Assembly: GCA_032353305.1 (NCBI GenBank)
Contig: JAUCNG010206640.1
Location: 1-12,915, forward strand
Direction of reading: 5' to 3'
DNA length: 12,915 nucleotides
Origin: Cephalothrix spiralis
Lineage: Eukaryota > Nemertea > Palaeonemertea > Archinemertea > Cephalotrichidae
Both the position numbers and the translations under genes were made by a program. The notes beneath the pieces were generated by a model. It had not been told where the DNA came from. It did not search any database and saw only the letters and a list, made by a program, of their open reading frames with translations. Numbering within the stretch: position 1 is the first letter of the stretch; every line of letters begins with the position of its first letter. Positions 1 to 10,034 of the stretch are shown in pieces.

Positions 1-2385
1 CTGAACTTCCGGTTTGATAGGATATTATTTAAAATCTTATTAAATTATTAAAAATTTTATTAAATTATCAAATACTATTTAAGCCTATTTTTCTCTATTG
101 CTATTGGCCGAAACACTGTGATTTCAAATAGTCCTGGAAATCCTGGAACAAATCTCCTGGAATTTTGTCAAAAGTCCTGGAAAAATTAAAAATAAGAAGA
201 TATCTCTATTTTTTAACGTATTCCATTTTCAAAGTGCCCTAAAATTGCGATATTACTCTTGATATGGCAATTCCGCAAAGTACCTTAAAATCGCGATTAT
301 GACCTTTAATCTTCTAATTTTCTCTCGGATATTCATGGTCAATAGTCCTGGAAAATCCGTTGGAAACCTGATGCTGCAATATCATCATAATGGATTGTCC
401 TCGCCAAAAACAACTACCAATACCAAAAATTCTTATTTTGTACAAGGTCATGTACATACCCCTTGTAAATATCTCTATTTTTACTGATTAATAAACAATG
501 AAATTAATGAATGTTTACAGAAATAATTTGTTAAATAATTAGTAACAGAATGTATGTTTATTTTCTCTCTACTATATGCATCACGTTTTTATTATGTTAG
601 ATATGTTAATAAATAAAGTAGCGTTATTGTGTACATACTTTTTGCATAACTTTGACTAAAAGGTCTTTTAAATACTTCTGCATTGACTAACAAACCCATT
701 TTGACTATTTGCTCATTATGTGAAAAATGTAATATAGTGTATATAACCACTGTTGTAATAAAAATTGGTGCTCTTGTGTATAGATACAATTAATGTAAAT
801 TAATCTTGTAAATATTAAGGCAGTGCACATGTGTACTTAAATTGTGTGTTACACATATTTGTTATTGTATACGTCTATTTTGATACATTTTAGTTAGAAG
901 TGATAAGAATTTAGATTTAGGGAAGGAAATGCAGAGATAAGATAATTGGCCACGAATTAAAACCTTTTTCTACAAGTTCTAGGCTATATAACTGTACTTT
1001 TATTTTATTCATTAAAGAAAATACAATAAGTGTCAATAAATAGTATGAAAATTGTCAATTTTGACCCAAATTTTGTTTACGTTTGAGTCAAACGATTAAA
1101 CCCGGAAGTACAAAAGTATATAGCGCATTCGGTTTAACCGTTCGGTTCAAACCACGACATATTCAAGCAGAAATGTATGTTAAAGGTACAGGAGCAGATA
1201 GATTTCCTCTATACCGAGGATGCATAACTTACTTCAAACCAGGTACACTAGACTTATTATACTAGTTACCTTCCCCATTCGCGGCGTTATTTCAAATCAG
1301 AAATGCTCAATGAACACCTGCTGTTTGTTAAAAGCTTTCAATTCACGTTCATCGAAGCGCTAAAATTCAAACTACACTCGTTGTTACCAAGGTTACGCCT
1401 TAGTCGATCAAATATTTTAAATTCTAAAGAGGGTATGGAACGCCAAACTTAGAGGGGAATCTATCTGACCTTCGAACTTTAAATATCCTGGCTATAGTGG
1501 CAACAGCCAAAAATATAATTCTAACATTTTTGCTTTACTTAAATTAAGGAAAATGAAATTCGGTACATTTGTTTATTTCCAAAATTATGCTTCGGTGCTC
1601 TAGTGTGGCACTATTTGAATGGTTAATTAACTTACGTAGTTAATATAAATACATTTTTTTATTTCAAGCTGTTTGATAACCACCTCTTAACCTTACAACA
1701 GTGAGGTCACAAAAGTTTTTATAAATGTTGTTAATATTTCTATGTTATTTTTTATTAAAACCCTGTACAATTGAATAATGTAAAGTGTATCATATTTTTA
1801 AATTATACGAATTTATTTCATTAAATGAACCAATGAGAAATACAAATATATTGTAATTATTTCTGATATCTCTGGTGTTGACAATTATGAACTTTTAAAA
1901 TCGTATTCTATTTGACTGTTCAATGGAAAGTTCATCCTTATGCAAATAGTTATTCCTCTAAGCAATAGAAACTTACCATTTAAAATGTTATTTCCACATC
2001 TTTCTGCATTAATATAATATTTTTCAATTAACAATGTATGTGTTAATTTAAGATGTCAAGTTTTTGCTGGGCACTTCAATTAATCTAAAACTCCATGGAT
2101 CTTATTATAATTACTAATAAATTGATGAAATATTTATTGCTTATGTCATCTTAGTTTATTTTATTTTCTATATCAATATAGTTTATCTACACAAGTGACA
2201 ATTTCGATAATATATCATAAATGATAAGAAAGTATATTGTATTGAATTTACAACTACAGGTAAAAGACTTAGACAGCAACTACATGTAGCAACTTTAAAT
2301 ACGCTTAATGTAGCAAATAATACGCTTAGATCAGCTTAGACGATTCAGCTCTTTAGAAACTAGGCAATGAGAAATAGTCGCTTAT
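1..2385. other. Gene-free region before the first minisatellite
   Basis: Apart from the duplications at 119-306 there is no supportable gene. Open frames here are at most about 65 codons, and those examined lack an ATG start or convincing composition. A less AT-rich block at about 1083-1500 contains TGAGTCA at 1084 and CCGGAAGT at 1102, so it could be a promoter or a buried first exon, but no splice-consistent coding stretch was seen. The rest is AT-rich with no recognised element. Confidence 0.6.
119..306. repeat. Short degenerate duplications with clustered TCCTGGAA words
   Basis: TCCTGGAA occurs at 132, 141, 155 and 175, and again at 346. Separately, the segment starting CAAAGTGCCCTAAAATTGCG (230) is repeated with changes 46 bases on as CAAAGTACCTTAAAATCGCG (276). 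The string ATATCTCTATTTTT appears near 200 and again near 469. The order of these words suggests an old, eroded duplication of a repeat of unknown class. Confidence 0.6.
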
Positions 2386-3600
2386 GCAATGAAAAATAAT
2401 AATATTCGATTTATCTCACGTGTTCTAACTTTCACTAAGATATGCAATACAAGGAGAAAATAATAAAATAATAATATTCGATTTAACTCACGTATTCCAA
2501 CTTTCACATATGTAATACAATGAGAAAATAATAATATTCGATTTGACTCACGTGTTCTAAATTTCACTAAGATTTGCAATACAATGAGAAAATATTAAAT
2601 TAAAAATAATAATATTCGATTTTACTCGCAGTCACATGTTTTAAATTTCACTAAGATTTGCAATACAATGAGAAAATAATAATATTCGATTTGACTCCCG
2701 TGTTCTAAATTTCACTAAGATTTGCAATACAATGAGAAAATAATAATATTTGATTTGACTCACATGTTCTAACTTTCACTAAGATATGCACAATACAATG
2801 AGAAAATAATAACATTTGATTTGACTCACGTGTTCTAACTTTCACTAAAATATGCATTACAATGAGAAAATAATAATATTAGATTTGACTCACGTGTTCT
2901 AACTTTTACTAGGATATTCAACACAATGAGAAAATAATAATATTCGATTTGACTCACGTGTTCTAACTTTCACTAAGATATGCAATACAATGAGAAAGTA
3001 ATAACATTCGATTTGACTCACGTGTTCTTACTTTTACTAAGATATGCAATCCAATGAGAAAATAATAAAATAATAATATTCGATTTGACTCGTGTGTTCT
3101 AACTTTTACTAAGATATGCAATCCAATGAGAAAATAATAAAATAATAATATTCGATTTGACTCACATGTTCTAACTTTCACTTAGATATGCAAAACAATG
3201 AGAAAATAATATTATATGATTTGACTCGCGTGTTCTAACTTTCACTAAGATATGCAATCCAATGAGAAAATAATAAAATAATAATATTCTATTTGATTAA
3301 TGTATTCTGACTTTCACTAAGATATGCAATACAATGAGAAAATAATAAAATAATAATATTCGATTTGACTCACATGTTCTAACTTTCACTTAGATATGCA
3401 ATACAATGAGAAAATAATATTATATGCTTAATTTGACTCGCGTGTTCTAACTTTCACTAAGATATGCAATCCAATGAGAAAATAGTAAAATAATAACATT
3501 CGATTTGACTCACACGTTCTAACTTTCACTAAGATATGCAATAAATAATAAAAATTAATGTAACAGATTTGACTCATGTATTCTAACTTACCCTAAGACA
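2386..3600. repeat. Minisatellite, about 18 units of 64-74 bp
   Basis: Units share the order CAATACAATGAGAAAATAAT, then ATATTCGATTTGACTCACG, then TGTTCTAACTTTCACTAAG, then ATATG. The basic unit is 64 bp; several units carry an extra 10-base AAAATAATAA-type insertion, giving 74 bp. Four neighbouring units have TGACTCA at 2822, 2886, 2950 and 3014, exactly 64 bases apart, so that part is the most homogeneous. Units near 2620 and 3290 are the most divergent. Minus-strand open frames across the array (peptide KVRTRESNRILLF repeated) are by-products of the repeat. A second copy of the family lies at 11500-11925. Confidence 0.95.
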
Positions 3601-3970
3601 TACATTATAATACAATGTGGAAATACAAAAAATTGTCATATTTCCATTTGACTCGCATGAAAAAAATAAAATACATTTTAATTAATTTAATTAGTTATAA
3701 CTGATATGATTTTTTTACAGCAATGTGAAGATAATGAAATAGTCTAAATCACACTTAAATATGCAATAATAAAATTGTTATATTTTTATTTGACTCGCAT
3801 GACTTAGAGAACACTTTTTGCAATACAATGCGTAAATGTAATTATTATGTTCCGATTTGACTTGACGTGTAACAACTTTGCAATACAATGCGAAAATAAT
3901 AAAATTATAATTTTTCCATTTGACAAGCAGGAAGAAATATAATATATCAATATCCACAACTTCAGTTCCA
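3601..3970. repeat. Degenerate tail of the 64-bp repeat family
   Basis: About four decayed units can be followed by the anchors CAATACAATG and TTTGACT (near 3616, 3647, 3788, 3856 and 3919), with unrelated AT-rich sequence between them. The end, AGAAATATAATATATCAAT at about 3933-3951, matches the end of the second copy near 11903. This marks the likely shared 3' boundary of a dispersed element. Confidence 0.7.
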
Positions 3971-4842
3971 AACAATGTATAGTCAGTCAGATGTAACTGG
4001 TTAATTTAAACACAAATTCAGTAACAGAGAACCTTGTTGTAGGCAATTTTTTTAAAGTTACACTTGACGGGAGAAACAATTTCATTATAACAATACAAAC
4101 AATTTTAGGAAAACTGCATCATTATTTTGTTTAAATAAAAAAAATGTTGATTTAGAGTGGACTAGGTCTCAAAAGCACTTTTCTTGGATATTTCAGACAT
4201 GTCAAATAAATGAATAGATAATAGATTATTGATATTTTTGCATATTAGGCTGTACTAGAAAAGTACAACCAAGATGAAGCCTAATCAGTACCTTAAAACA
4301 GTTCAGTACCTTAAAACACTTACATATATGTACAACATATAATGATAATTAGTCTATGACACCCCTTTCGGGACCGGAAGTTACATGATCTCCCGGCATC
4401 TTCTATACCTATAAGATACAATAAAATGTATTTATATTGAACAAGCTGCAATCAAAGTTATATAATGACATTTATATACATTTTTAAAATTGTATGGCAC
4501 ATTATATAAATTTTATGGCATGAGACCCATGACCCGACATACATTACAAGTGTAAAATGTGTAAAACAAAGTTGTAATACCGTATTGCAATATTGAAGTT
4601 ACTGTCCATTAAAAATGCAATTGTACACACATAAAATACATGTGCCAAGATATTCTGATTTAAGTTATAGAGGTTGGGTTAATGATTTATAGGGACAAAA
4701 TATATTTCGATATTCTTACGATATTAAATACATCACAATCATCACATATATATATTATGAAAGACAAGTAAATAAATTATAACGCTGAATCAGCTGACCT
4801 TTTAAAGATCATTATAAATATACAATATATATATTTTGTCAA
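3971..4842. other. Gene-free region between the repeat and the ankyrin-kinase gene
   Basis: AT-rich sequence with short AT runs near 4747 and 4822. A small less AT-rich patch at about 4360-4400 holds ACCGGAAGT at 4373. No coding region or RNA gene is seen; it lies downstream of the ankyrin-kinase gene. Confidence 0.6.
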
Positions 4843-4848
4843 TTTATT
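4843..4848 (-). promoter_or_regulatory. Candidate polyadenylation signal of the ankyrin-kinase gene
   Basis: AATAAA lies on the minus strand about 100 bases past the TAA of the ankyrin-kinase frame, a normal 3' UTR distance. The region is very AT-rich, so such a hexamer can occur by chance. No genomic poly(A) run follows on the minus strand, which weakens the idea that the gene is a recent retrocopy. Confidence 0.45.
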
Positions 4849-4949
4849 GTGTTGTTGTGCTATAACAATTAAAAATTTTGGTCTGGAAGGGTATTTCATA
4901 CACAATCGTATACACATTTCAGTATGAATGTTTCGAAGAAATTTCCTCA

Positions 4950-7900
4950 TTATGAAACCGTATTATCTCTCTGAGTTGAACTCATTTGTGAAAGTATTGC
5001 ACGTAACCTGGAAGATGTATCCACTGTGCTTGAATCACAATCATCATGTTTTCTGTCAGTACATGATGTATCATCTGGTATTCTACCGCCATAACGATTT
5101 AGAAACAGCTCATATAATCTATTATAACATTGATTTGCAGTTGGTCGCTTTGTTCGGTCCTGGTACCACATTTCTTTTATCAAATTATAAATATCTTCAG
5201 CTCTGTTATCATTTGGAAATTCTGGTCTTGCTCCATTTTTCATCATGTCTATTATATCGCTGATATTATCTTGAACCGTTCTGAAAGGTTCACACTTATA
5301 AATGCGTTTTCCTCCAATCATTTCAAATAAAACAAAAGAAGCTGAATAAATATCGGTTGCTGAAGAATACTCATTTGAAACATGAACTTCAGGTGGTAAA
5401 TAAATAGGTGTTCCCTTCGGATATGACGTTCTTTCAAAATCACCTTTTAGTATATCTGACAGTCCAAAATCGCCTATCTTTAGCTTCTCCACTTTTCCAT
5501 CAATTTTAATGAATATATTCTTCAATTTTATATCTTTATGAATGTATGATCTCGAATGGATATATGAAATCCCCCTCATCAATTGGACGGCTAGATACAA
5601 AAAGTGATGAAGGCTTTTCTCATAATCTTTTGCAGTTACAGGATTCATGTCTACACGCTTGATGAAATGTTTATCCAAATCTTCATTGCATAATTCTGTG
5701 TACAGATATATCATTGGAGTCCCATCCTCATGTGTTAGCTTATGTCCATATAATCGAACAATGTTTTCATGTTGCAATTTGCTTAAAGTATTAGCTTCCT
5801 TATTAATTTCATCTTCTACTGTTTTCTTGTCTGAAATTTCGATGCATTTTACGGCTAAAAACAAATCACTAGAAATACTTCCTAATTTTACTCTCCCAAA
5901 GTTACCTTCACCAAGTACTTTGTCAAGGATCATTACATTATTCACGTTTATATCGGATACATGGGATAAAACTAAATTAAAAATCCTCCAGGGTATGTTT
6001 TCTGGACTTACTTCTTTGGAAATTATCGACCATATACTTTCAATCATACTAAACAAAATATCATTTAGATATTTCATAGCATTATCTGCATCTGTTATAT
6101 ATTGTGTCAGTTTTTCATCAGCCACATCTTGTATGATATCCTTACATGTCGATATATTTGATATCAGAATCTGTAAAATTTTCTTAAAACCGTCCGTATT
6201 GCTGCACCAGAACCTTGTTTTGAGTTTTGAATACTTTGTTACATCAATTTGAATGTTCTTTTTTTTCTGGAGAAGGTAAATTAGAACATCTACGGAACCA
6301 CTTTCAACAACTGTTCGATAATATTGATCATTTTCACTTGGAGTCCCCTTATGAAATAAATATTCTATTAATTCAATGTTATTTTCAATAATTGCATAGT
6401 CCAGACATGATAGTCCCAGGCGATTTCTATGATAGACACTGCATCCTTTTTCGACAAGTGTTGTTATTATCGTAAATGCATCTACTCGTCGTTTATCCCA
6501 CAACCAGTGATAGCAAAATACACTTAAAACAGCATCATTTCCTTTGATGTCTGATGCATTTTTATTGTCTGTTCTATCGAGTAAATATTCAATAGTTTCT
6601 AGATGTCTATGTCTTACACTCAACATTAATGCTGTCTCACCCTGAATATTAACAGCGTTAACATTTGCGTTGTTTTCAATTAAATACTTGACGACTTCAA
6701 TTGAACCCTCACATGCCACCATCAATGCTGTTTCGCCTTGATCATTAACAACGTTAACATCTGCGTTGTGTGCAATTAAATACTTCACGATATCACTTAA
6801 CCCCTTTCTTGCACTCGTTATCAATGCTGTGTCTCCTATGTTCCAAAGAAGACTACCTACCGTCCAATTACCCTGTGCAATCTTCATATCTATTTGTCGG
6901 CTTAATCTAAAATTCACATTTGCCCCATTCTCCACCGAATATTTTAATATGTTTAAATGTCCCATTCTAGCACTTATCATCATGAACAAAGTTTGGAAGT
7001 TCAACGAATCAAAGTCTTTAACATTCCCAACTAAATATTTAACAGTTTCAAGATGTCCCTGTTGTGCTGCTAACACCAATGCCTGTTGACCATAGACAGC
7101 TACAGTCATAAGCTGTGTGGGATCCTCAACCACATACTTTACAACATTGAGTTTCCCATTTTTAGCACTTGTGGTCAACGTTTCCTCCCAATTTATATCG
7201 GCATTTTTCTTCCTCAAATACTTTACAATATTAAGATTACCTGTTTTTGCGCCTTTAATTAATGCAGTTTCATTCATACAATATATGCGTGGAAACATCA
7301 TGCTGCTTGTATAATTCACATCCACATTACAGGTTTCAACTAAATATCTTACAAAATGAAAATGACCTACCTCAGCACTTTTGGTTAGAGCAAATTGCAG
7401 AGTTTTAGAATCTAAAATTTCTATTGATATTGAAGCTATATATTTGAATGACTCTAAATAATTACCGAAAATACATCTAGTCAATGCATCTTGTTTAATA
7501 TTATCTTCAAAATTAACCTGACTACTGGTGCAATCCTTAATTAAATATCTTAGAATCCTATGGTTACCTGTTTTTGCACTTATAATTAAAACTGTTTCTC
7601 CCTTTGTATTTTTTATATTAGCATCTGCATTTTTCTCAATTAAATATTTGGTTACATTAAGATGCCCCTTTTCAGCACTTTTCATTAATGCAGTTTCACC
7701 TCTCTTATTCTGAAAATTAACATTAGCATCACATTCTACCAAATATTTAACAGTAGCAAGATTACCCTCCCCTGCACTTATCAACAAAGCTGTATCACCC
7801 CAATTAAATAAATTATTTACATTAACATTATTCTGAATTAGATATTTTACAAAGTCCAGGCGGCCTTTCTTTGCACTGATCATAAGTGTGGTTTCACCAC

Positions 7901-8648
7901 ATCGTTTTGCAAAATTAATGTTTTGTTTAGTCTCATTTAAATATCTTACAATATTACAGTGACCTATTTCGGAGCTCCATTTTGATGCCTCATCATCCCA
8001 ATAAGCTATCCAGTTAACTTCGGCATTGTTCTCAATAAGATATTTTGCAATTTCAAAGTTACCCTTTTCAGCACTGATCATAAGAGCTGATTTTATCCAT
8101 GTAACTGTATAATTCACATCAGCACCATTCTCAACTAGATACTTTACAATATCTAGATATCCATTTCCTACACTCATGAACAGTGCTGTTTCTCCATACG
8201 TCGTTGCAAAATTCACTGTTGCATTGTTCTCAACCAAATATCGAACGATATCGATATCCCCCTTCGACGCACTTAAAACCAATGCAGTCCTACCCCAGCG
8301 CCCTTGCATATTAACATCAGCATTGTTTTCAACTAGATATTTAACAATATCAAAATAACCATTTTCAACACTTTCCAACAAAGCTGTTTGACCTGATTTT
8401 GTTAGAATATTCACATCAGCACCACTTTCAACTAAATGTTTTACAACATCTAGTTTACCTGTTTTTGCACTGTAGATAAGAGGAGTGTAACACTTACCCT
8501 CGTTTTCAAAAATCTCATTGACATCTTTTCCATTTTGTAACAGTGTATCAACACTTTTAATGTCCAGTGCATCTATTGCATCACACAAAGAGTTGATATA
8601 TTCTGTTTCATCCTGAGGTATAGAATCAATAAACGTTTGATCCATCAT
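4950..8648 (-). CDS. Ankyrin-repeat protein with C-terminal protein kinase domain
   Basis: This is one uninterrupted frame of 1232 codons ending in TAA. The first ATG is at 8648, and an in-frame TAA lies 30 bases upstream of it (8676-8678). A second ATG immediately after it (8645) has A at -3 and G at +4, a better Kozak context, so the protein may start one residue later. Residues about 17-800 form roughly 22 ankyrin repeats of mostly 33 residues, typical unit GETALMISAEKGHL followed by IVKYLVENNADVN. A few units are degenerate or carry insertions (near residues 218-250, 386-417, 571-603, 703-744). A helical linker spans about 803-900. The kinase domain (about 903-1186) has a glycine loop GEGNFGRV (913-920), AVK lysine K934, helix-C E951, catalytic loop HKD (D1039) with N1044, DFG at 1060-1062, PPE at 1085-1087, D1099 and R1168, so it looks active. 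The HRD arginine is lysine. The tail (1187-1232) is rich in Ser, Thr and Asp. Ankyrin repeats bind protein partners, and the substrate here is unknown. Ankyrin-then-kinase order recalls TNNI3K and RNase L, but no KEN nuclease follows. The intact frame argues for a living gene; an unspliced retrocopy or a missed 5' exon remains possible. Confidence 0.93.
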   Translation of the reverse strand: MMDQTFIDSIPQDETEYINSLCDAIDALDIKSVDTLLQNGKDVNEIFENEGKCYTPLIYSAKTGKLDVVKHLVESGADVNILTKSGQTALLESVENGYFDIVKYLVENNADVNMQGRWGRTALVLSASKGDIDIVRYLVENNATVNFATTYGETALFMSVGNGYLDIVKYLVENGADVNYTVTWIKSALMISAEKGNFEIAKYLIENNAEVNWIAYWDDEASKWSSEIGHCNIVRYLNETKQNINFAKRCGETTLMISAKKGRLDFVKYLIQNNVNVNNLFNWGDTALLISAGEGNLATVKYLVECDANVNFQNKRGETALMKSAEKGHLNVTKYLIEKNADANIKNTKGETVLIISAKTGNHRILRYLIKDCTSSQVNFEDNIKQDALTRCIFGNYLESFKYIASISIEILDSKTLQFALTKSAEVGHFHFVRYLVETCNVDVNYTSSMMFPRIYCMNETALIKGAKTGNLNIVKYLRKKNADINWEETLTTSAKNGKLNVVKYVVEDPTQLMTVAVYGQQALVLAAQQGHLETVKYLVGNVKDFDSLNFQTLFMMISARMGHLNILKYSVENGANVNFRLSRQIDMKIAQGNWTVGSLLWNIGDTALITSARKGLSDIVKYLIAHNADVNVVNDQGETALMVACEGSIEVVKYLIENNANVNAVNIQGETALMLSVRHRHLETIEYLLDRTDNKNASDIKGNDAVLSVFCYHWLWDKRRVDAFTIITTLVEKGCSVYHRNRLGLSCLDYAIIENNIELIEYLFHKGTPSENDQYYRTVVESGSVDVLIYLLQKKKNIQIDVTKYSKLKTRFWCSNTDGFKKILQILISNISTCKDIIQDVADEKLTQYITDADNAMKYLNDILFSMIESIWSIISKEVSPENIPWRIFNLVLSHVSDINVNNVMILDKVLGEGNFGRVKLGSISSDLFLAVKCIEISDKKTVEDEINKEANTLSKLQHENIVRLYGHKLTHEDGTPMIYLYTELCNEDLDKHFIKRVDMNPVTAKDYEKSLHHFLYLAVQLMRGISYIHSRSYIHKDIKLKNIFIKIDGKVEKLKIGDFGLSDILKGDFERTSYPKGTPIYLPPEVHVSNEYSSATDIYSASFVLFEMIGGKRIYKCEPFRTVQDNISDIIDMMKNGARPEFPNDNRAEDIYNLIKEMWYQDRTKRPTANQCYNRLYELFLNRYGGRIPDDTSCTDRKHDDCDSSTVDTSSRLRAILSQMSSTQRDNTVS

Positions 8649-8741
8649 CAGTTTTAATATGTAGATCAAATTATTTTACCTGTTCTGTATTAACACTTAC
8701 AGTGAATCAACGCTTTCAATGCTCAGTTTAAAACTGCAAGA

Positions 8742-8888
8742 CTAACTCGGTTTAGGTAATGAAGAGTTTTTTTGTCGTCTCGCCACTTCTCCTAGCGTAT
8801 TAGTGACATAGTGGACAAGTCGATTACTACGGCAGCCGTAACGCATCTCGATGATGGTTGTGCGGATGTCATCATTCTGTATTCTGCT
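8742..8888 (-). other. GC-richer block with a 48-codon open stretch upstream of the ankyrin-kinase gene (possible 5' exon or leader)
   Basis: Between an in-frame TAA (8889-8891) and a TAG (8742-8744) the minus strand stays open for 48 codons with a protein-like composition: it contains IIEMRYGCRSNRLVHYV followed by TNTLGEVARRQ. The only ATG inside is at 8846, giving 34 codons. Base composition is clearly less AT-rich than the flanks. A donor-like GTAAGT follows on the same strand at 8700-8695, and a pyrimidine-containing TCAG just inside the ankyrin-kinase frame (after about residue 12) could serve as an acceptor. A TATATA lies upstream at 8951-8946. Together these suggest a first exon, a leader with an upstream ORF, or a fragment of another gene or repeat. 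I do not recognise the peptide, and a stop separates it from the main frame in the unspliced sequence. Confidence 0.3.
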
Positions 8889-8891
8889 TTA

Positions 8892-9950
8892 TTTTCAGGA
8901 TTTTTAATTAAGTATCACTGTATCTTATTGTTCTTTGACTTTAGGTATATAGGGGCCTAAGTTCAAAAATAGAGAAAGATTCCTCAAATGTTTGAGCCAT
9001 CCTCCAATATGGTAATCCTCATGGTATCCTCAATCTATCTTATTTCCAGATATTTTATTTCTTTCGTGTAAAGCTAAGTGAAGCGTGCACTGTTGTTTAT
9101 GAGAGTTTATGTATTCATACTTGTAATAAGATCGACTAATTTAATAGAACTGACACTTGGCTAAACATTTTATCCAAAATTAATATCCAAATTTTACACA
9201 TTTAGGCCCTACGTACGTACTATAATTCCTGTCACAATCTAACAAGGAACTTCAAATAACAGAAAATATTTATTGATTGAAATTCAAGTAGTCTATGGCG
9301 TTCACTGCATTATATAAATATGTAAGCGATTTGTATGCCTATGTATAGCTAGACAGCTTTTAGGATTTCGGTTTAGGAGAAAAGAGACGGTATAATATCT
9401 GTCAAATTAGTAAAGGGGTGGTGTGTTTTGTTTTGGGAAGAAAATTGGGGGTTATTGGTGTCGGTATTCTAGATTGATTACAGCTCAAGTCCACCTACAT
9501 GATAAGAATTGATAAGTTCACTGAGAAAATAATAAATCTTTACGCAATAACCTTATTATTTTAGCGCCGTAGGGCGAGGATCGCCACTTCAACCTTTTAG
9601 AAAACGGTGCTTGGCATTGCAGCGGGGACCTTTTTCGAGCGCTATTTTTCGGTACGGATCACAATGGATCGGGCATTGGGGTGGCCATTTTTAGATTATT
9701 TTTAGATTTTTATCGAAAATCCGCTTGCAAATTGAACAAATAGGCAAAAAACAAAAAAACTTAACTCTTTAGCTATATATATACCTGGCCTATTTTGAAT
9801 AAATCGTTCAAAATGCATGACCAGTTTTGACAAAATCACACAAGGTACGAGGGTATAATTATCACAATTTCTTAGGTCCGAGTATTTTTGAACAGCTAAT
9901 ATCTTAAGTTTTTTTGCTGTTGGCTATATAGGAGGGGGGTCAATGCCTCT
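8892..9950. other. Gene-free region upstream of the ankyrin-kinase gene
   Basis: No frame of note. The sequence at about 9560-9690 is richer in GC than its flanks and contains GAGCGCT and GCCGTAGGGCGAGGATCGCC, possibly a transposon fragment or an unrecognised exon. A (TA)n patch lies near 9773. Confidence 0.55.
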
Positions 9951-10034
9951 TATCGTAAACGGAAAATGATCGAAAAAGGGCCTTTTTCGCTATCGTAGTA
10001 TCGTAAACGGAAATTTTGCTATCGTAAACGGAAA
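9951..10034. repeat. Three copies of TATCGTAAACGGAAA and a 19-base palindrome
   Basis: TATCGTAAACGGAAA occurs at 9951, 9999 and 10020, with an incomplete TATCGTAG at 9991. Between the first two copies sits CGAAAAAGG, one base, CCTTTTTCG (9971-9989), a perfect inverted repeat. The cluster lies about 300 bases before the 20-bp array. Confidence 0.8.

Noticed and set aside
592-789. 65-codon minus-strand frame
   Set aside because: AT-rich, no recognised motif, and unremarkable length for this base composition.
1118-1158. tRNA-like or tRNA-derived SINE promoter (TAGCGCATTCGG and GGTTCAAACC)
   Set aside because: The A-box-like and B-box-like words are too close together and no cloverleaf can be formed around them.
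1083-1265. 60-codon plus-strand frame
   Set aside because: It begins at TTG, not ATG, and has no recognisable domain or supporting signals.
2382-3181. Minus-strand frames with repeated KVRTRESNRILLF peptide
   Set aside because: Produced by the minisatellite; unit lengths vary without keeping the frame.
2386-3600. CRISPR array
   Set aside because: Units are contiguous tandem repeats without unique spacers, in an animal-like genome.
5647-6252. 201-codon plus-strand open frame and other plus-strand frames within 4928-8358
   Set aside because: They are antisense to the ankyrin-kinase gene. The periodic peptide in several of them mirrors the ankyrin repeat, and none shows a domain of its own.
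4950-8648. Functional RNase L homologue
   Set aside because: Only about 46 residues follow the kinase domain, too few for the KEN nuclease domain.
4950-8669. Start at 8669
   Set aside because: That codon is TTG; the first ATG is at 8648, and the second, at 8645, has the better initiation context.
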